Shown here: positions 43,385 through 52,890 of the stretch, piece by piece
How the letters are laid out: every line of letters starts with the position of its first letter
Position numbering within the stretch: position 1 is the first letter of the stretch
DNA from: Amblyomma americanum
Lineage: Eukaryota > Arthropoda > Arachnida > Ixodida > Ixodidae
NCBI RefSeq assembly: GCF_052857255.1
Contig: NC_135506.1
Location: 76,403,056-76,467,055, forward strand
Direction of reading: 5' to 3'
DNA: 64,000 nucleotides
Position numbers and translations under genes: made by a program
The notes under the pieces: model-generated
Databases searched by the model: none
The model's input: only the letters and a program-made list of their open reading frames with translations
What the model was told of the DNA's origin: nothing

Positions 43385-44868
43385 TCACAATTGGTCACTC
43401 AATCCAGTCGCTCTCAAGTAGGCAAAAAGTGCCTTGTATGCCTTGAGGGCAGTCGACTGCTGTGGCCACGGACAGAGGATCTTTTGCTCTGTTAATAGGC
43501 GAGGTGCGAGGCGGTGCAGGACACAACACAGTGTATGTCTTGCACTCTCAAGTGCAGGGCACTCACAGAGAAGATGAGCGATGGTATCCTCACAACCACA
43601 GCTTTCACAGGCAGGACTGTCGGCCATCCCCATCCCGAAAACATAGTGGTTGGTAAAAGCAACTCCGATCCATAAACGGCATAACAATGTTGCTTCGTGA
43701 CGTGATAAGTTATGTGGAATACGAAGGCGCAGTCCAAGGTCCAGTGCCTTGAGGCCGGAGGTTGCAAAACTCTCCCGTGTTCCACGCTGAAAATATGAGC
43801 TCCAGCGCCAAAGGGCGAAGCATACAAGCAGCGTCAGGTCTTGATATTGGGATCCTCACTGGAAGTCCGTCGTTGTGAGCAGAACGCGTAGCCGCATCGG
43901 TCTGGTGATTACCGTTAATACCAGTGTCCTGGCAGCCATTGAAAAATGATGTCATGACCTTTGGATACGGTGCCGTGGTACAGTAGACGGATCTCAGAAA
44001 CAAGTTGTTCCTGCGACCCGCGGCGTAGCGCAGCCTGCAGGGCTTGAAGAGCTACTTTAGAGCCGGTGAAAACCGTCCAGTCATGTGGAGGTTCTTGATG
44101 ATGAACTCTACCGCAGCCCGTAAGACTGCGAGTTCCGCACCAGTTGAAGATGTTGGATAGGTCATCTTTACTTTAATGAAGATGGATCTGGCCGGTATCA
44201 CCACCGACCCCGCAGAACTGGTCGAGTGAACTGATCCATCTGTGTAAACATGTATGCGGTGACTGTGGCAAGAATGCAGGTGATTCAATGTCAGTTGTTT
44301 GAGAGCGGGCAGTGATACAAAAGCTTTCTTCGTTATGCCAGGAATATAGAGGTGAACTCGAGGTTCATGAAGACTCCATAAGGGTGAGCACGGTCTTGAC
44401 GCAGGGGCGGACTCCGATTGAAAATATGCGCGATGGGCTTCAATGACTTTGGCGAATGCAGTACGCGGCTTAATTATTGGGAGTGTTGCAAGGTGATGAC
44501 AGGGAACCCGTGTGAGGTGCCGAATATGTGGCGTCAACAGCACATGGTGTCAACAGCATGGTGTCAACAGCTATGTATGTAGTGCCAGGATGTTCCCGGG
44601 CAACAAGAACAGTTGCTGCTGTTGATGCACATTTAGGCAGTCCAAGGCAGATACGGAGAGCTTGCGCTTGCACACTTTGAAGAGTCTTGATATTTGTCTT
44701 TCTAATGGAACTGAATATCGGAAGACTGTACCGCATGTAGCCCAGAAATAATGAACGGTACAGGTTTAGCATCGAGCGCACTGATGCGCCCCAGGACTTA
44801 CCCCCGAGGAAAGATAGGACGTGGACAATCGCAATTAGTCCCTCATTTCGTAGATATGTGGACTCCAC
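43385..44868 (-). pseudogene. LINE ORF2 thumb, RNase H and C-terminal zinc knuckle, frameshifted
   Basis: The post-RT segment (44470-44868) includes LNLYRSLFLGYMRYSLPIFS and LQSVQAQALRICLGLPKCAS. The RNase H part (44052-44543) reads HVYTDGSVHSTSSAGSVV with the first catalytic aspartate, and SSTGAELAVLRAAVEFI with the glutamate. The later RNase H part near 43900 shows FQWLPGH and GNHQTDAATRSAHNDG in different frames. The last piece (43385-43687) contains DSPACESCGCEDTIAHLLCE, a CxxC...H...C knuckle, and ends RATGLSDQL. At least three frameshifts separate these parts. Between the stop and the tail lies a ~150-bp 3' UTR with a CA-rich stretch. Confidence 0.8.
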
Positions 44869-46000
44869 GAGAGGTTTTTGTCGATGGCAACACCAAGAAA
44901 TCTGTGGCTTCTCTCATAGGGAATGACTTCGCCATTGATGCGAATGGTGTAACGTGACATTATTTTGCGTGTGAACGCCACAAGTGAAAACTTTTCGGTC
45001 GAAATATTCAGGCCCTGCAAGCGAAGATGTCAATATCGATGCCGCCTTTTCAAGTCTTGCACGAACTTGAGGACGGGTCACCCCTGATGCCCAAATACAG
45101 ATATCATCTGCATATACAGAGATCTGAGCAGATTGTGGCAATACGTCGAACAGGCCGATGAGAGCAAGGTTGAAGAGAACTGGGCTCAGCAGTCCACCCT
45201 GAGGGACTCCGCGCGAATTTCGGTGTAAGGACGTTGATCCGTCCGCATTCAGGACAAAAAACGACCTCTCTGATAAATAGCTGCGTATCCAGCTGAACGT
45301 GCGGCCTCCGATCTCAGCAGCTTCCATTGCGTCCAAACTGGCCTGATGCGTTACGTTGTCGTACGCGCCCTTGATATCCAAAAACAATGCCACTGTCAAT
45401 CTTTTCAAACTTTTGCTGTGGTGCACCGACGTTACAAGGTCAACCACGTTGTCGATTGAAGAGCGGCCCCGTCGGAACCCAGACATGAACGTTGGATAAA
45501 TCTGATATCGCTCCAAGTACCATTCCACGCGTGTGAGCAGCATTCTTTCCATGACTTTGCCGACGCAGCTGGCGAGTGCAGTTGGACGGTATGATGAAAG
45601 GTCGAGCGGTGATTTCCCCGGCTTAAGAAGTGGAACCAGGGGACTGGTCTTCCAATCATGAGGAACTATGCCAGCAGTCCATGAGTTGTTATGTGTCCAA
45701 AAGAGCCCGTCGAGCTTCTTGGCCAAGGTTGGCAAGTGCGGAATACATCACACCATCGGGCCCTGGTGATGATGACCTTCTACAAGCCAGCGCAGCATCA
45801 AGTTCTTCCATGGAGAATAGTACATTCATCCGAGAATACCGTGAGGGTGGAACATTGTTGCAGTGCAGCGTTGCGCCTGGATTCGGAGGGCCTGTTATGC
45901 TTGCGCAGAACTCTTCAGCTACCTCAACCGCACTGCGCCTTTGGTGGAGCGCTACGGATTTGAATGGGTAGCGCTGTTGAGGGGGCGTGCGAAAACCCCG
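44869..46000 (-). pseudogene. LINE ORF2 reverse transcriptase, large open remnant
   Basis: The frame 44914-45735 (273 codons) covers most of RT: GIVPHDWKTSPLVPLLKPGK, SSYRPTALASCVGKVMERML, MSGFRRGRSSIDNVV, ALFLDIKGAYDNVTH (motif A, Asp120), NSRGVPQGGLLSPVLFNLAL, and SVYADDICIW with YADD at residues 208-211. The upstream RT finger part (FSMEELDAALACRRSSSPGP, DGVMYSALANLG) is in the neighbouring frame 45689-46024. The SHRFLGVAIDKNLSWSPHI block follows in the frame at 44835-45020. All RT catalytic residues are present, but two or more frameshifts break the protein. Confidence 0.85.
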
Positions 46001-46074
46001 AATTACACTCCAAACGCATGACAAAGGCTTCCGTGGAACAAGTGTTTGGCAAAATGTCCTCCAGCGTTGTGTGT

Positions 46075-47063
46075 TTACAGCGCCTGAATTCTGCGCTGAA
46101 TCTTCTTCTGTATGCGCCTAGCATCTTTTAGGTCTAGGCGCGACTTTGTGCGTCGGTATCTGCGCTCTGCCCTGCGCCGTTGTGATCGCAGTCGCTGCAA
46201 TTCGAAGTCAAAATCGGTGTAGTTAGCGACAGGGTTAAAGGTGCAGGTGGCGTATTCCATGGCCTCCTTAATTTTTTGTTCAAAACCGGTAGAGAAGCCC
46301 TCTGTGCAAGCAGCCTCCATAAGTAATTTAAAAACTGTCCAGTCGATTCGCTGCCTACACGTGGCTGGGGAAAATGTGGAATGGCCGGTAATAATCAGAT
46401 AGGTTGGGATATGGTCGCTGCCATGGGTTTCTACATCCGAAAACCATCGGACGCTGTTGGTAAGGCACTGTGAAACGAAAGTCAAGTCCAAGCAGCTGCT
46501 ATAAGTCACCCCTCGACTATAGGTCGGGCTTCCGTCATTAAGGCACTGGAGGTCATGGTCAGAGGCGAAGGACACAAGCTGTCTTCCCCTAACGTCTATC
46601 CCAACGCCTCCTCACATGGTTTGATGAGCAATGAAGTCACCGATAATGACCCACGGAGCAGGTGTAGCTTCCATCAACCCACTCAACCTTCTGGCGTCGA
46701 ACGACTTGATGGCGCCAAGTACACTGCCAGTAGCGTAAACGTCAGGTCTCGGCTCTTCACTGTCAGGCAAACGTACTGATTGTCTTCGTTCGGAGGAACT
46801 GAATGTTGCACATTTGTAAGTTCACGTCGAATGTAGACGATGGCTTTGCTGGATCTGTGGCGCGTGGGTGATGCAAATGCCTCATAACCGGATATTCGCA
46901 AAATTGCCGGGGTCTTTGGTTCACAAATGACAAGAATGGGGAAGTGATTCTAGTAGACGTAGTGCCGTAAATCAGAAATCGGGGACTGGAGTCCACGAGC
47001 ATTCCATTGGAAAATGAAAGCTTGCTTGACTTTCTTTTGAAATGACAGGTCCGAGGGAGCCAT
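46075..47063 (-). pseudogene. LINE ORF2 start and AP-like endonuclease, with stops
   Basis: ORF2 begins at the ATG at 47061-47063: MAPSDLSFQKK, FIFQWNARGLQS (catalytic Asn in NARG), ILVICEPKTPA (Glu), and GYEAFASPTRHRSSKAIVYI. A TAG codon interrupts it near 46950. The frame changes near 46690, after which IIGDFIAHQT appears where endonucleases have GDFNAH; the catalytic asparagine is Ile here. It then reads YSSCLDLTF and THGSDHIPTYLII (catalytic His). The basic linker (SQRRRAERRYRRTKSRLDLK) runs to 46075. The mutated GDFN asparagine and the stops show that this nuclease is dead. Confidence 0.85.
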
Positions 47064-47620
47064 GATTCCTTATACTGTAGAGCGACAAGAACTGGATGTA
47101 GCGCGTCCAGCATTTGAAGTGCGCTATTTGCTGCTGGCGTGCGTAGGCCGGAAAGCAGAGCACGCATGGCATTCATTAGTGGCGTTATAATTGCAATCAC
47201 TTGCATATCTGGGCCATGGCCTTGATCGTGCCTGTTGGCTGGATCAGTCGTAGGCGCTGCAAACTGCCCTGAGTGCGCGAACATCCCTGACGCAGTAGGC
47301 GTAGAAGGCTTTGGCAGTGGTGGCCAAGCTGCATCTGAGGCAGCAGGTCCAGCCTCACCAAGCGCCGGGCTCCCTTGATTTGGTACATTTTTTGGTGGAT
47401 GCGGATAAGCTGCAGTTGCGTTTGGGGCATTCTTCTCAAATGTGACTGCTTTCTTGGACGACCTTCGGCGGCGCGAACGACGTCGTGGCACCTTTGCGGC
47501 GGCTTCTTTGTACGTAGAATGGTCTCGCACCATATTCTTCAGTACCGCCCGCTCAGTCTTTAGACGGGGACAGTCTTTCGAGGAAGAGTAATGAGGCCGT
47601 GGCAGTTGGCTCACTTCTAG
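47064..47620 (-). pseudogene. LINE ORF1 (gag-like) C-terminal part, second zinc knuckle onward
   Basis: After the inversion junction, the minus strand reads a damaged second zinc knuckle: AANCHG with TGA in place of an expected Cys codon, then a 1-base shift to PHYSSSKDCPRLK. It continues RAVLKNMVRDHSTYKEAAAK and a very basic RRRSRRRRSSKK stretch, then a Pro/Ala/Ser-rich region and LLSGLRTPAANSALQMLDAL close to the ORF1 stop. This is the nucleic-acid-binding tail of the LINE gag-like protein. The frame then runs on past the ORF2 start out of phase. Confidence 0.75.
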
Positions 47621-47817
47621 CTGACTTTCAAGGGTGACTGCATACCATCGTACGTGAAGGTTGGACACTTTCGTCATCCAGTTCGACCTTTTGTGCCTAA
47701 GCCCTTTCAATGCAGGAAGTGCATGAGGATCGGCCACCTGAGCGGCGTCTGCATCAACTCCATCGTGCCCCGCGTTGCTCCGAGTCACACAGCGGTGACG
47801 TTTGCCGCGCGACTACC
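47621..47817 (+). pseudogene. Inverted 5' segment of the LINE: first ORF1 zinc knuckle
   Basis: On the plus strand the segment reads LTFKGDCIPSYVKVGHFRHP, VRPFVPKPFQCRKCMRIGH and LSGVCINSIVPRVAPSHTAV, then TFAARL up to the target-site duplication. QCRKCMRIGHLSGVC is a perfect CX2CX4HX4C zinc knuckle. The body on the minus strand resumes at the second knuckle (AANCHG), which is what should follow. The segment is thus ORF1 sequence directly upstream of the body, flipped. Confidence 0.88.
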
Positions 47818-47830
47818 TTCAACGAAATGA
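47818..47830 (+). repeat. 13-bp target-site duplication, right copy
   Basis: TTCAACGAAATGA, identical to 43205-43217. It marks the outer edge of the inverted 5' segment of the LINE. Confidence 0.9.
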
Positions 47831-47924
47831 AGTTCGCAATGAGCACTCGGGCATTGTGAACCATAATGATAATTGGCTATGGCGAATGGAGAGGCGCAGT
47901 GACTTCCTCGCTCTGAAAGTGCGC

Positions 47925-48100
47925 ACGCACCGCTCATTGAGTGAAGGGGTGAAGGAGAGGGTAAAAGAAGGAAGCGAGAAAGAGGCGCTGTAGCGAAGAG
48001 CTTTGGATTAATCTCAGCCAACTGGGGCTCTCTTGCGCGCGCCGAGCTCGCACAGCACACGGGCGTGTTTTGCACTTCGCTTCCATCGAAATGCGGCCGA
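47925..48100 (-). mobile_element. 5'-truncated tRNA-SINE copy
   Basis: From 48100 downward on the minus strand: GGCCGCATTTCGATGGAAGC, a GCCCGTGTGCTGTGCGAGC block, GAGCCCCAGTTGGCTGAGAT, and a CGCTACAGCGCCTCTTTCTC end followed by a pyrimidine-rich tail. It lacks the tRNA head. Same family as 580-885. Confidence 0.7.
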
Positions 48101-48985
48101 CACAAATATTCGGTCACTCAGGAGAAACTACATGCTGCACGTTTTCATTCAAATAATCTGGGATACTTGCGGATTAAGACTGACCGTGAGCTAAAGCATC
48201 GATAGCAAGCTCTCAATACCCGCTGGTGCAGATAGGAACCTTCCAACTTCAATCAAACCATAAAAATTATTGGCAATATTATGATGTTATGATGTCACGA
48301 CACATAGCACAGGTAACGTAATCTCCCATCTTCCCACACATCCGGAATCCTGTTTCATGGTGGCCATTCTTGTTTGTCTTTTGTGATTGATGAAATGTGT
48401 GCATGCACTGAAAGAAAGGATCGCTGTTAAAAGTCACTATAGCCTTATTTGCAAGGAGAGCGATTGCATGTAGGAAAGTTTTTTCGTAATGCATTTACCG
48501 CTACTGAGGTTCTCTTCTTCGCTGGGCTTCTCACAACAGCGGTGTTTCGACTCACACTGCGTCTTCCAACTTCGCGTGCATCGTAAAATTGAAAGCCATA
48601 TCTATTTATTTAACGATTTGCCGAGCAATGAACCATGAGCAGCATCCAAAATCCTGGTTTATTTAATTTCAAACTCCACTGACAATACGGACCTTGTCCT
48701 GACGATGCAAACAGTATTGTGGCATTGCAACAACGCTAAACTGCACTGGCTGTGCACAGGAGGAATATCGGGGACAATAGAACGACACACCACTACGCCG
48801 GTATCCACTCGAAGCGGTACAAATGACCGGGCTCCAGGCGCCGCAGCTGTTGGCGCGCACGTGCTCTTCGGCAAGTCTCACACTGAACGCAAAAGTGCAC
48901 AACAACAGAAGTGCTCAATCATGTCTCGCCCACTAGAACAAAAATTGGAGCGAACGCTTAAGCTCTGCCTTAAGGGTATGATGAT
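48101..48985. other. Non-coding stretch, no gene recognised
   Basis: Short frames only (up to 94 codons at 48705-48989) with no known domain. Confidence 0.45.
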
Positions 48986-48989
48986 TTAA

Positions 48990-49385
48990 TGGGTTAACCC
49001 TTATATTCAGAATTGGTCATTTTCTACTTAACAGTCGTAGATCCCAGGGAGTCCTCATACCAGTCCTGGCGCAGTGGCGCAGCGGTTAACCAATGCGCGA
49101 CTGCCCTGCGATGGTAGGTGCTGCCACCTGTGGGGCTTGTGCGACCCAAGTTGCTCTTCCCGAGCGATCAATCATAAATTTAACTGCCACCATCCACAGT
49201 GGGGGGTTTTCTCACAATCCGGTGGGCAGGTTGTGACGACGCCACAAGGTTACCGGACCTATGAGGCCCACTTACCTCCTAGGTTGGTTCTCTGCGAATT
49301 TTTCGACGATTTTTCGCTCACGGTCAAAGGCACCTGATCTTCTGCGACACGCACTCCTTAACGCTATAGCATTAAAAGCCTTCAC
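48990..49385 (+). repeat. ~400-bp interspersed repeat, copy 2
   Basis: Matches 11520-11940 in the opposite orientation over its whole length: AATTGGTCATT, CGTAGATCCCAGGGA, GTCCTCATACC, CCTGGCGCAGTGGCGCAGCG, ACTGCCCTGCGATGGTAGGT, AATTTAACTGCCACC, GTGGGCAGGTTGTGACGACG, and CTCCTTAACGCTATAGC. The element has a pol III A-box-like TGGCGCAGTGG but no clear B box. Confidence 0.7.
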
Positions 49386-50130
49386 TAATTACAAGGACAC
49401 CTCGTGGCGGCTCTCGCAACCCATTGCAGCGCTATTTTGAGGTCCCCGCTACCCATGTGACGGAGCTGCGGGCGTCGTAGCCTGTTACGACAGGTGCCAA
49501 GCACTTCCGTTTCTGCCCATACTCAGTGGACCACCTCTGCAGAAGTTTCACTCCGGCATGTATGCCTCAAGAACATCACGGCAGCTGGCCCGGGTTGTTA
49601 GAAGCACAATGTGTACGGGTAGTGCTCCCGGCGAACGGTTCACCGGTTACGGGAATAGGTGTCAATCTCGTGTGCACTTGGTCGTTGCACAACGATGATA
49701 AAGTCCAGCGCCGTACAAGCTGGTCCGCAGAGCCGTAAGGAGGTTGTGAGGGCCACGAAATAGTAAATTTGGCCAACAACTTCGCGTTTCCATGCCGACG
49801 GCCTGTTAGTTTATTATCCCCATTTAGGACTGGCAAGAGCTGCTTTAAAAACAAATAGGCATGCTTTGAAGCACACAAACATGTATGTTAGGTGCGAAGG
49901 ATTTTTTTCGCGCAGTTTACTTAAAATACGTTATACATTCAGTACGCTGTGCACGTGCAACCTTTGTCAAAAGAATCGAAACCAACGGATTTTCTCGACA
50001 ATACTGTGTGAACCGTTACGCAACGCCAGTGTTCAAAATCTTTTTAAGGTGAGAGCAGGACTCCTCCTCAGCCGCACGCATGTTGAAACTTCGACGCAAA
50101 CTACAAGAGCCGCTCCACATAGCTTAGATA
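49386..50130. other. Non-coding stretch, no gene recognised
   Basis: Frames of up to 100 codons (49576-49878, minus) show no motif. Nothing is supported. Confidence 0.45.
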
Positions 50131-50132
50131 CC

Positions 50133-50330
50133 GCACTGGTGGCCTAGTGGATTGAACATCCGCCTTGTAAGCGGCAGGTGCGGGGTCCGATCCCCAGTGC
50201 CGCCGGGTACCCACTGGTGATAGAATGGGTACAAGCTTTTGTCAGGACGGGTGCTCGGCTTCATTGCGATGAAATGCTTGAAAAATGGCGGCTTTACTCC
50301 ACCTTGAGTAGTCGAAAACACCTTGTAGCA
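50133..50330 (+). mobile_element. SINE with tRNA-Thr-like head
   Basis: The head at 50133-50200 resembles a tRNA: acceptor-like GCACTGG (50133-50139) with its complement CCAGTGC (50194-50200), A box TGGCCTAGTGG (50140-50150), an anticodon arm CCGC-CTTGTAA-GCGG with anticodon TGT (Thr), and a B-box-like GGGGTCCGATCCCC. The T arm and acceptor arm compete for the same bases and TTC is changed to TCC, so this is unlikely to be a working tRNA. A non-tRNA body with GGGTACAAGCTTTTGTCAGG and GCTTGAAAAATGGCGGC follows. The 3' end is uncertain. Confidence 0.6.
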
Positions 50331-52680
50331 TGTCGCCCTTTTTCCACGGACACCATTGCGCAGTAAAATTCATGATCATCACTACATGGCTCAGAAGCAC
50401 ACTCCTCGGGCTGTTTTCTTTTGCGAAAGGATGTACGAGCAAAGCACTGGTGCAAGCACAATGACATCAGATACTTTAATTCTCAGCCAGATCGATACCC
50501 TGCTGTTTGTAACCTTTCGATGTAGCGTTAGCAATATTAATTAGCTGTGTCTTTCTGTGCGTGTAGTACTAGCAATACCACAGCCTAATAGAAGCCTCGG
50601 GGTCGAGCACACGCGCCCGTCACAACGCGCACATGGACAGACAAAGCTCTCGAATGAAAGAATAACTCTGCATTTTTCATTTTCTGCTCCCAAAGTGGCG
50701 AAAAAGGGGCGTACAGACAAGAAAAGACACTCCCCTCTGTGTCCTCCCCCGTCCACAATTCCATTTTCATTCCTTTCCTTCTCCCAAAGGCATCCTTATT
50801 TTTCTCACAAGCGACTGCACTTCCAGCCGTCCGCCTCTCCTCTCCCATTTCCCTCCCTTCTCGACATCCCCATTTTTCCAAAAAGCCCCGAAGCCTTCTC
50901 CGTTCCCTTCAGTCTTGCCCGAGGCACCAGTGGCGTTGATGGGAAAATCCCTATCCGGACGACGCCGCGACGACGACGAAGCAGCATCCCTTTTTTCTCG
51001 TTCCTTTTTCCCCAACCTCCCATTCCTTCCCCACCAACACCCATTCTCTCGAACCACACACGCAGACATACAGAGGGGCGACACAAAAATCCACTTGTCC
51101 ATTATTGATCATAAACGTTAGTCGAATCACTTTGCGCGCCCGGCGGCGGCGGCGTGTACAAAGCCGCGAAATGACTTCTCCGGCTTTTTATCGCTCCATC
51201 TTTCTGTCTTTGCTCGACTACAGCACTCCTCCCCCTACCCGCTTCGCTCGCAGTCCTTATATCCCTCACACAGTGCCTGATACGCTTCCCCAACTCCACC
51301 TCTCGTGCTGCTTTTTTCCCCCCCTTGTCGTTCGCTTACATTTCATTATTTTTCTTTCTCCCCTCAAGCGCTCCTTGTTTCCAGCCCGATTTCCCCCAGT
51401 TTTGCTCCTTATTTCTGTTTCCACCGCACCGTTTTCTTTCTTTGACGGCACTCTCATTTTCTTAAGTGGTGTCCCTCACTCAACCGATCCGCCTGTGCCT
51501 CGAACCCCCCTTAACCTCGATACTTCCGCAGTCTTTCCGCTGCTCGCCGCTGCTATTTATGCGGTGTTCCCCGTGGAACCCTTCCTGCCTGCCCGGCTAA
51601 TGTTCGTGTTATCGCCCGTGTAAAACATAGCCACCGTTTGGTTTCCTTGCACCTTTTACAGGCGGGACCGCGAGGATCTTATTGCGCACAGTCTAAGGCC
51701 GATAAGATAAGATTAACGTGCCTTAAGCACATGAGAAGGGTTCATTGCATGCGTTCTTGCCTAGTAGCATGAGATTGATTAGCCCTTCTTAAAAACATGC
51801 ACTGTCTGTGTCTTCGTTACGTGTCTTTTTAAAGTGTCCAGTCGCAGCAAAAGTAACCATTTACAGTACCGGTTCATTGCCCGAACATTATACAGTCGCA
51901 GGGTATTTTCCGTTTGCGAAATATAAGATATGCAGTCTATCGCACAAACGGACTTAATTCGAACGCGAACACTGGTATGCATTATTCCTTGAGCGGATTA
52001 GTGTGCATTGGCCTGTCGGTGAGTGCATCTTTCGCAGAGCCCCTTACGTACATGCACGAATTACTCTAGGTCTTCAACACAGTTGCACACATATAACAAC
52101 TAAATTATGTGCTTTTCATCAGCGCCGTCATTGCTTCGTCCCGGGCCCGGTAGTGCCGTTTCGATTTCATTTCACTACGAGAATCCGAAGAAAAGCTCTA
52201 GAACTATGAAGCCTGAAGAAAATACTTCCTGTGATACCGTAGTAGTGCAGAGGAAGCTACTTTCTCTCATACTTAGCCTCATTCTACACCCTGGCTGTCC
52301 AACACACTGCCCGCCCTTAAAAGCCTTTCACACGAACTGCTTTAATATGGGTTTAGGTATATGCTCGGGCATCCTCCTGTGTGGGCGAAGTGTTTGAGTT
52401 TGAGAAAAAATAACTGAATTTAGAGAGGCTCACCTCATAATTATTGGGCAAGTATCAGTAGCAGTAGCATTGAGAGTAGCCGTAGTAATGGTAATAAAAA
52501 TGACTTTAATAATCTTTTTTGCTCCGAAGTTATCGGCATGTCGCAGAATAAAACGTGAAAGAAAGCTAAAAAGATAATCCTTACCTCTCCTGGACCGGAA
52601 TATCCTTTTATGATATGGGATACCTGGTGCCTTTCCACCCTTTTCATTGTGTCTCCTTTACCGGAGCTTCCATTGAAGCC
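50331..52680. other. Non-coding stretch with a ~900-bp pyrimidine-rich segment
   Basis: From about 50690 to 51620 the plus strand is strongly biased to C and T (for example TTCCTTTCCTTCTCCC near 50770). The two long plus frames there (183 and 172 codons) are rich in Pro, Ser, Phe and Leu because of that bias and show no domain. The rest has no recognisable gene. Confidence 0.55.
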
Positions 52681-52683
52681 CAT

Positions 52684-52890
52684 GTTGTTGTTGTTGTTGT
52701 TCCCCTCACAAAATGGCACACACCCACAAGGGGGATTGGCCATAAGCAGTCGGTGACTATTTAAATTGCAGGTTGCATATGGCAAGCGTGGGATGACCTA
52801 ACAAAAGTTGTGTAACTCTGTTTCCGTAGCAGAGGAGGTTGCAGGAGGTTAGGGCGAACTAACAAACTGAAAATTAGGTAAGGGAATCAG
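52684..52890 (-). mobile_element. 5'-truncated 3' UTR of the I-like LINE family of 18-22 kb
   Basis: Read on the minus strand it aligns with 22265-22480: CCCTAACCTCCTGCAACC, GCTACGGAAAC, TTGTTAGGTCATCCCACGCT, ATTTAAATAGTCACCG, TTATGGCCAATCCCCCTTG, GTGCCATTTTGTGAGG, and an (AAC)n tail (GTT repeats at 52684-52700 on plus). It contains only 3' UTR. The matching parts are non-coding and still clearly alike, so the family was active fairly recently. Confidence 0.85.

Larger units (their letters stand above)
43218..47817 (-). mobile_element. RNase H LINE (I superfamily) with 5' inversion and 13-bp TSD
   Basis: On the minus strand the body runs from about 47620 to a (TATC)n tail at 43218-43234. It carries the ORF1 end, ORF2 endonuclease, RT, RNase H and C-terminal zinc knuckle. 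The 5'-most segment (about 47621-47817) is present in the opposite orientation and encodes the first ORF1 zinc knuckle on the plus strand. A 13-bp duplication flanks the whole. This is the structure made by twin priming during target-primed reverse transcription. The inverted segment stops where the body begins in ORF1, with little or no loss at the join. The element is ~4.6 kb but lacks the first part of ORF1 and is inactive. Confidence 0.9.

Noticed and set aside
46763..47788. 341-codon minus frame as one intact protein
   Set aside because: It joins antisense of the inverted segment, the ORF1 tail and out-of-frame ORF2 start; only the middle (about 47064-47615) is genuine ORF1 coding sequence.
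50133..50200. Functional tRNA-Thr (TGT) gene
   Set aside because: T-arm and acceptor pairing conflict and the TTC of the T loop is changed; a SINE body follows. Treated as a SINE head.
50557..51623. Two long plus-strand frames (183 and 172 codons)
   Set aside because: The composition (Pro, Ser, Phe, Leu) follows directly from the pyrimidine-rich DNA, overlapping minus frames are equally long, and no domain is visible.
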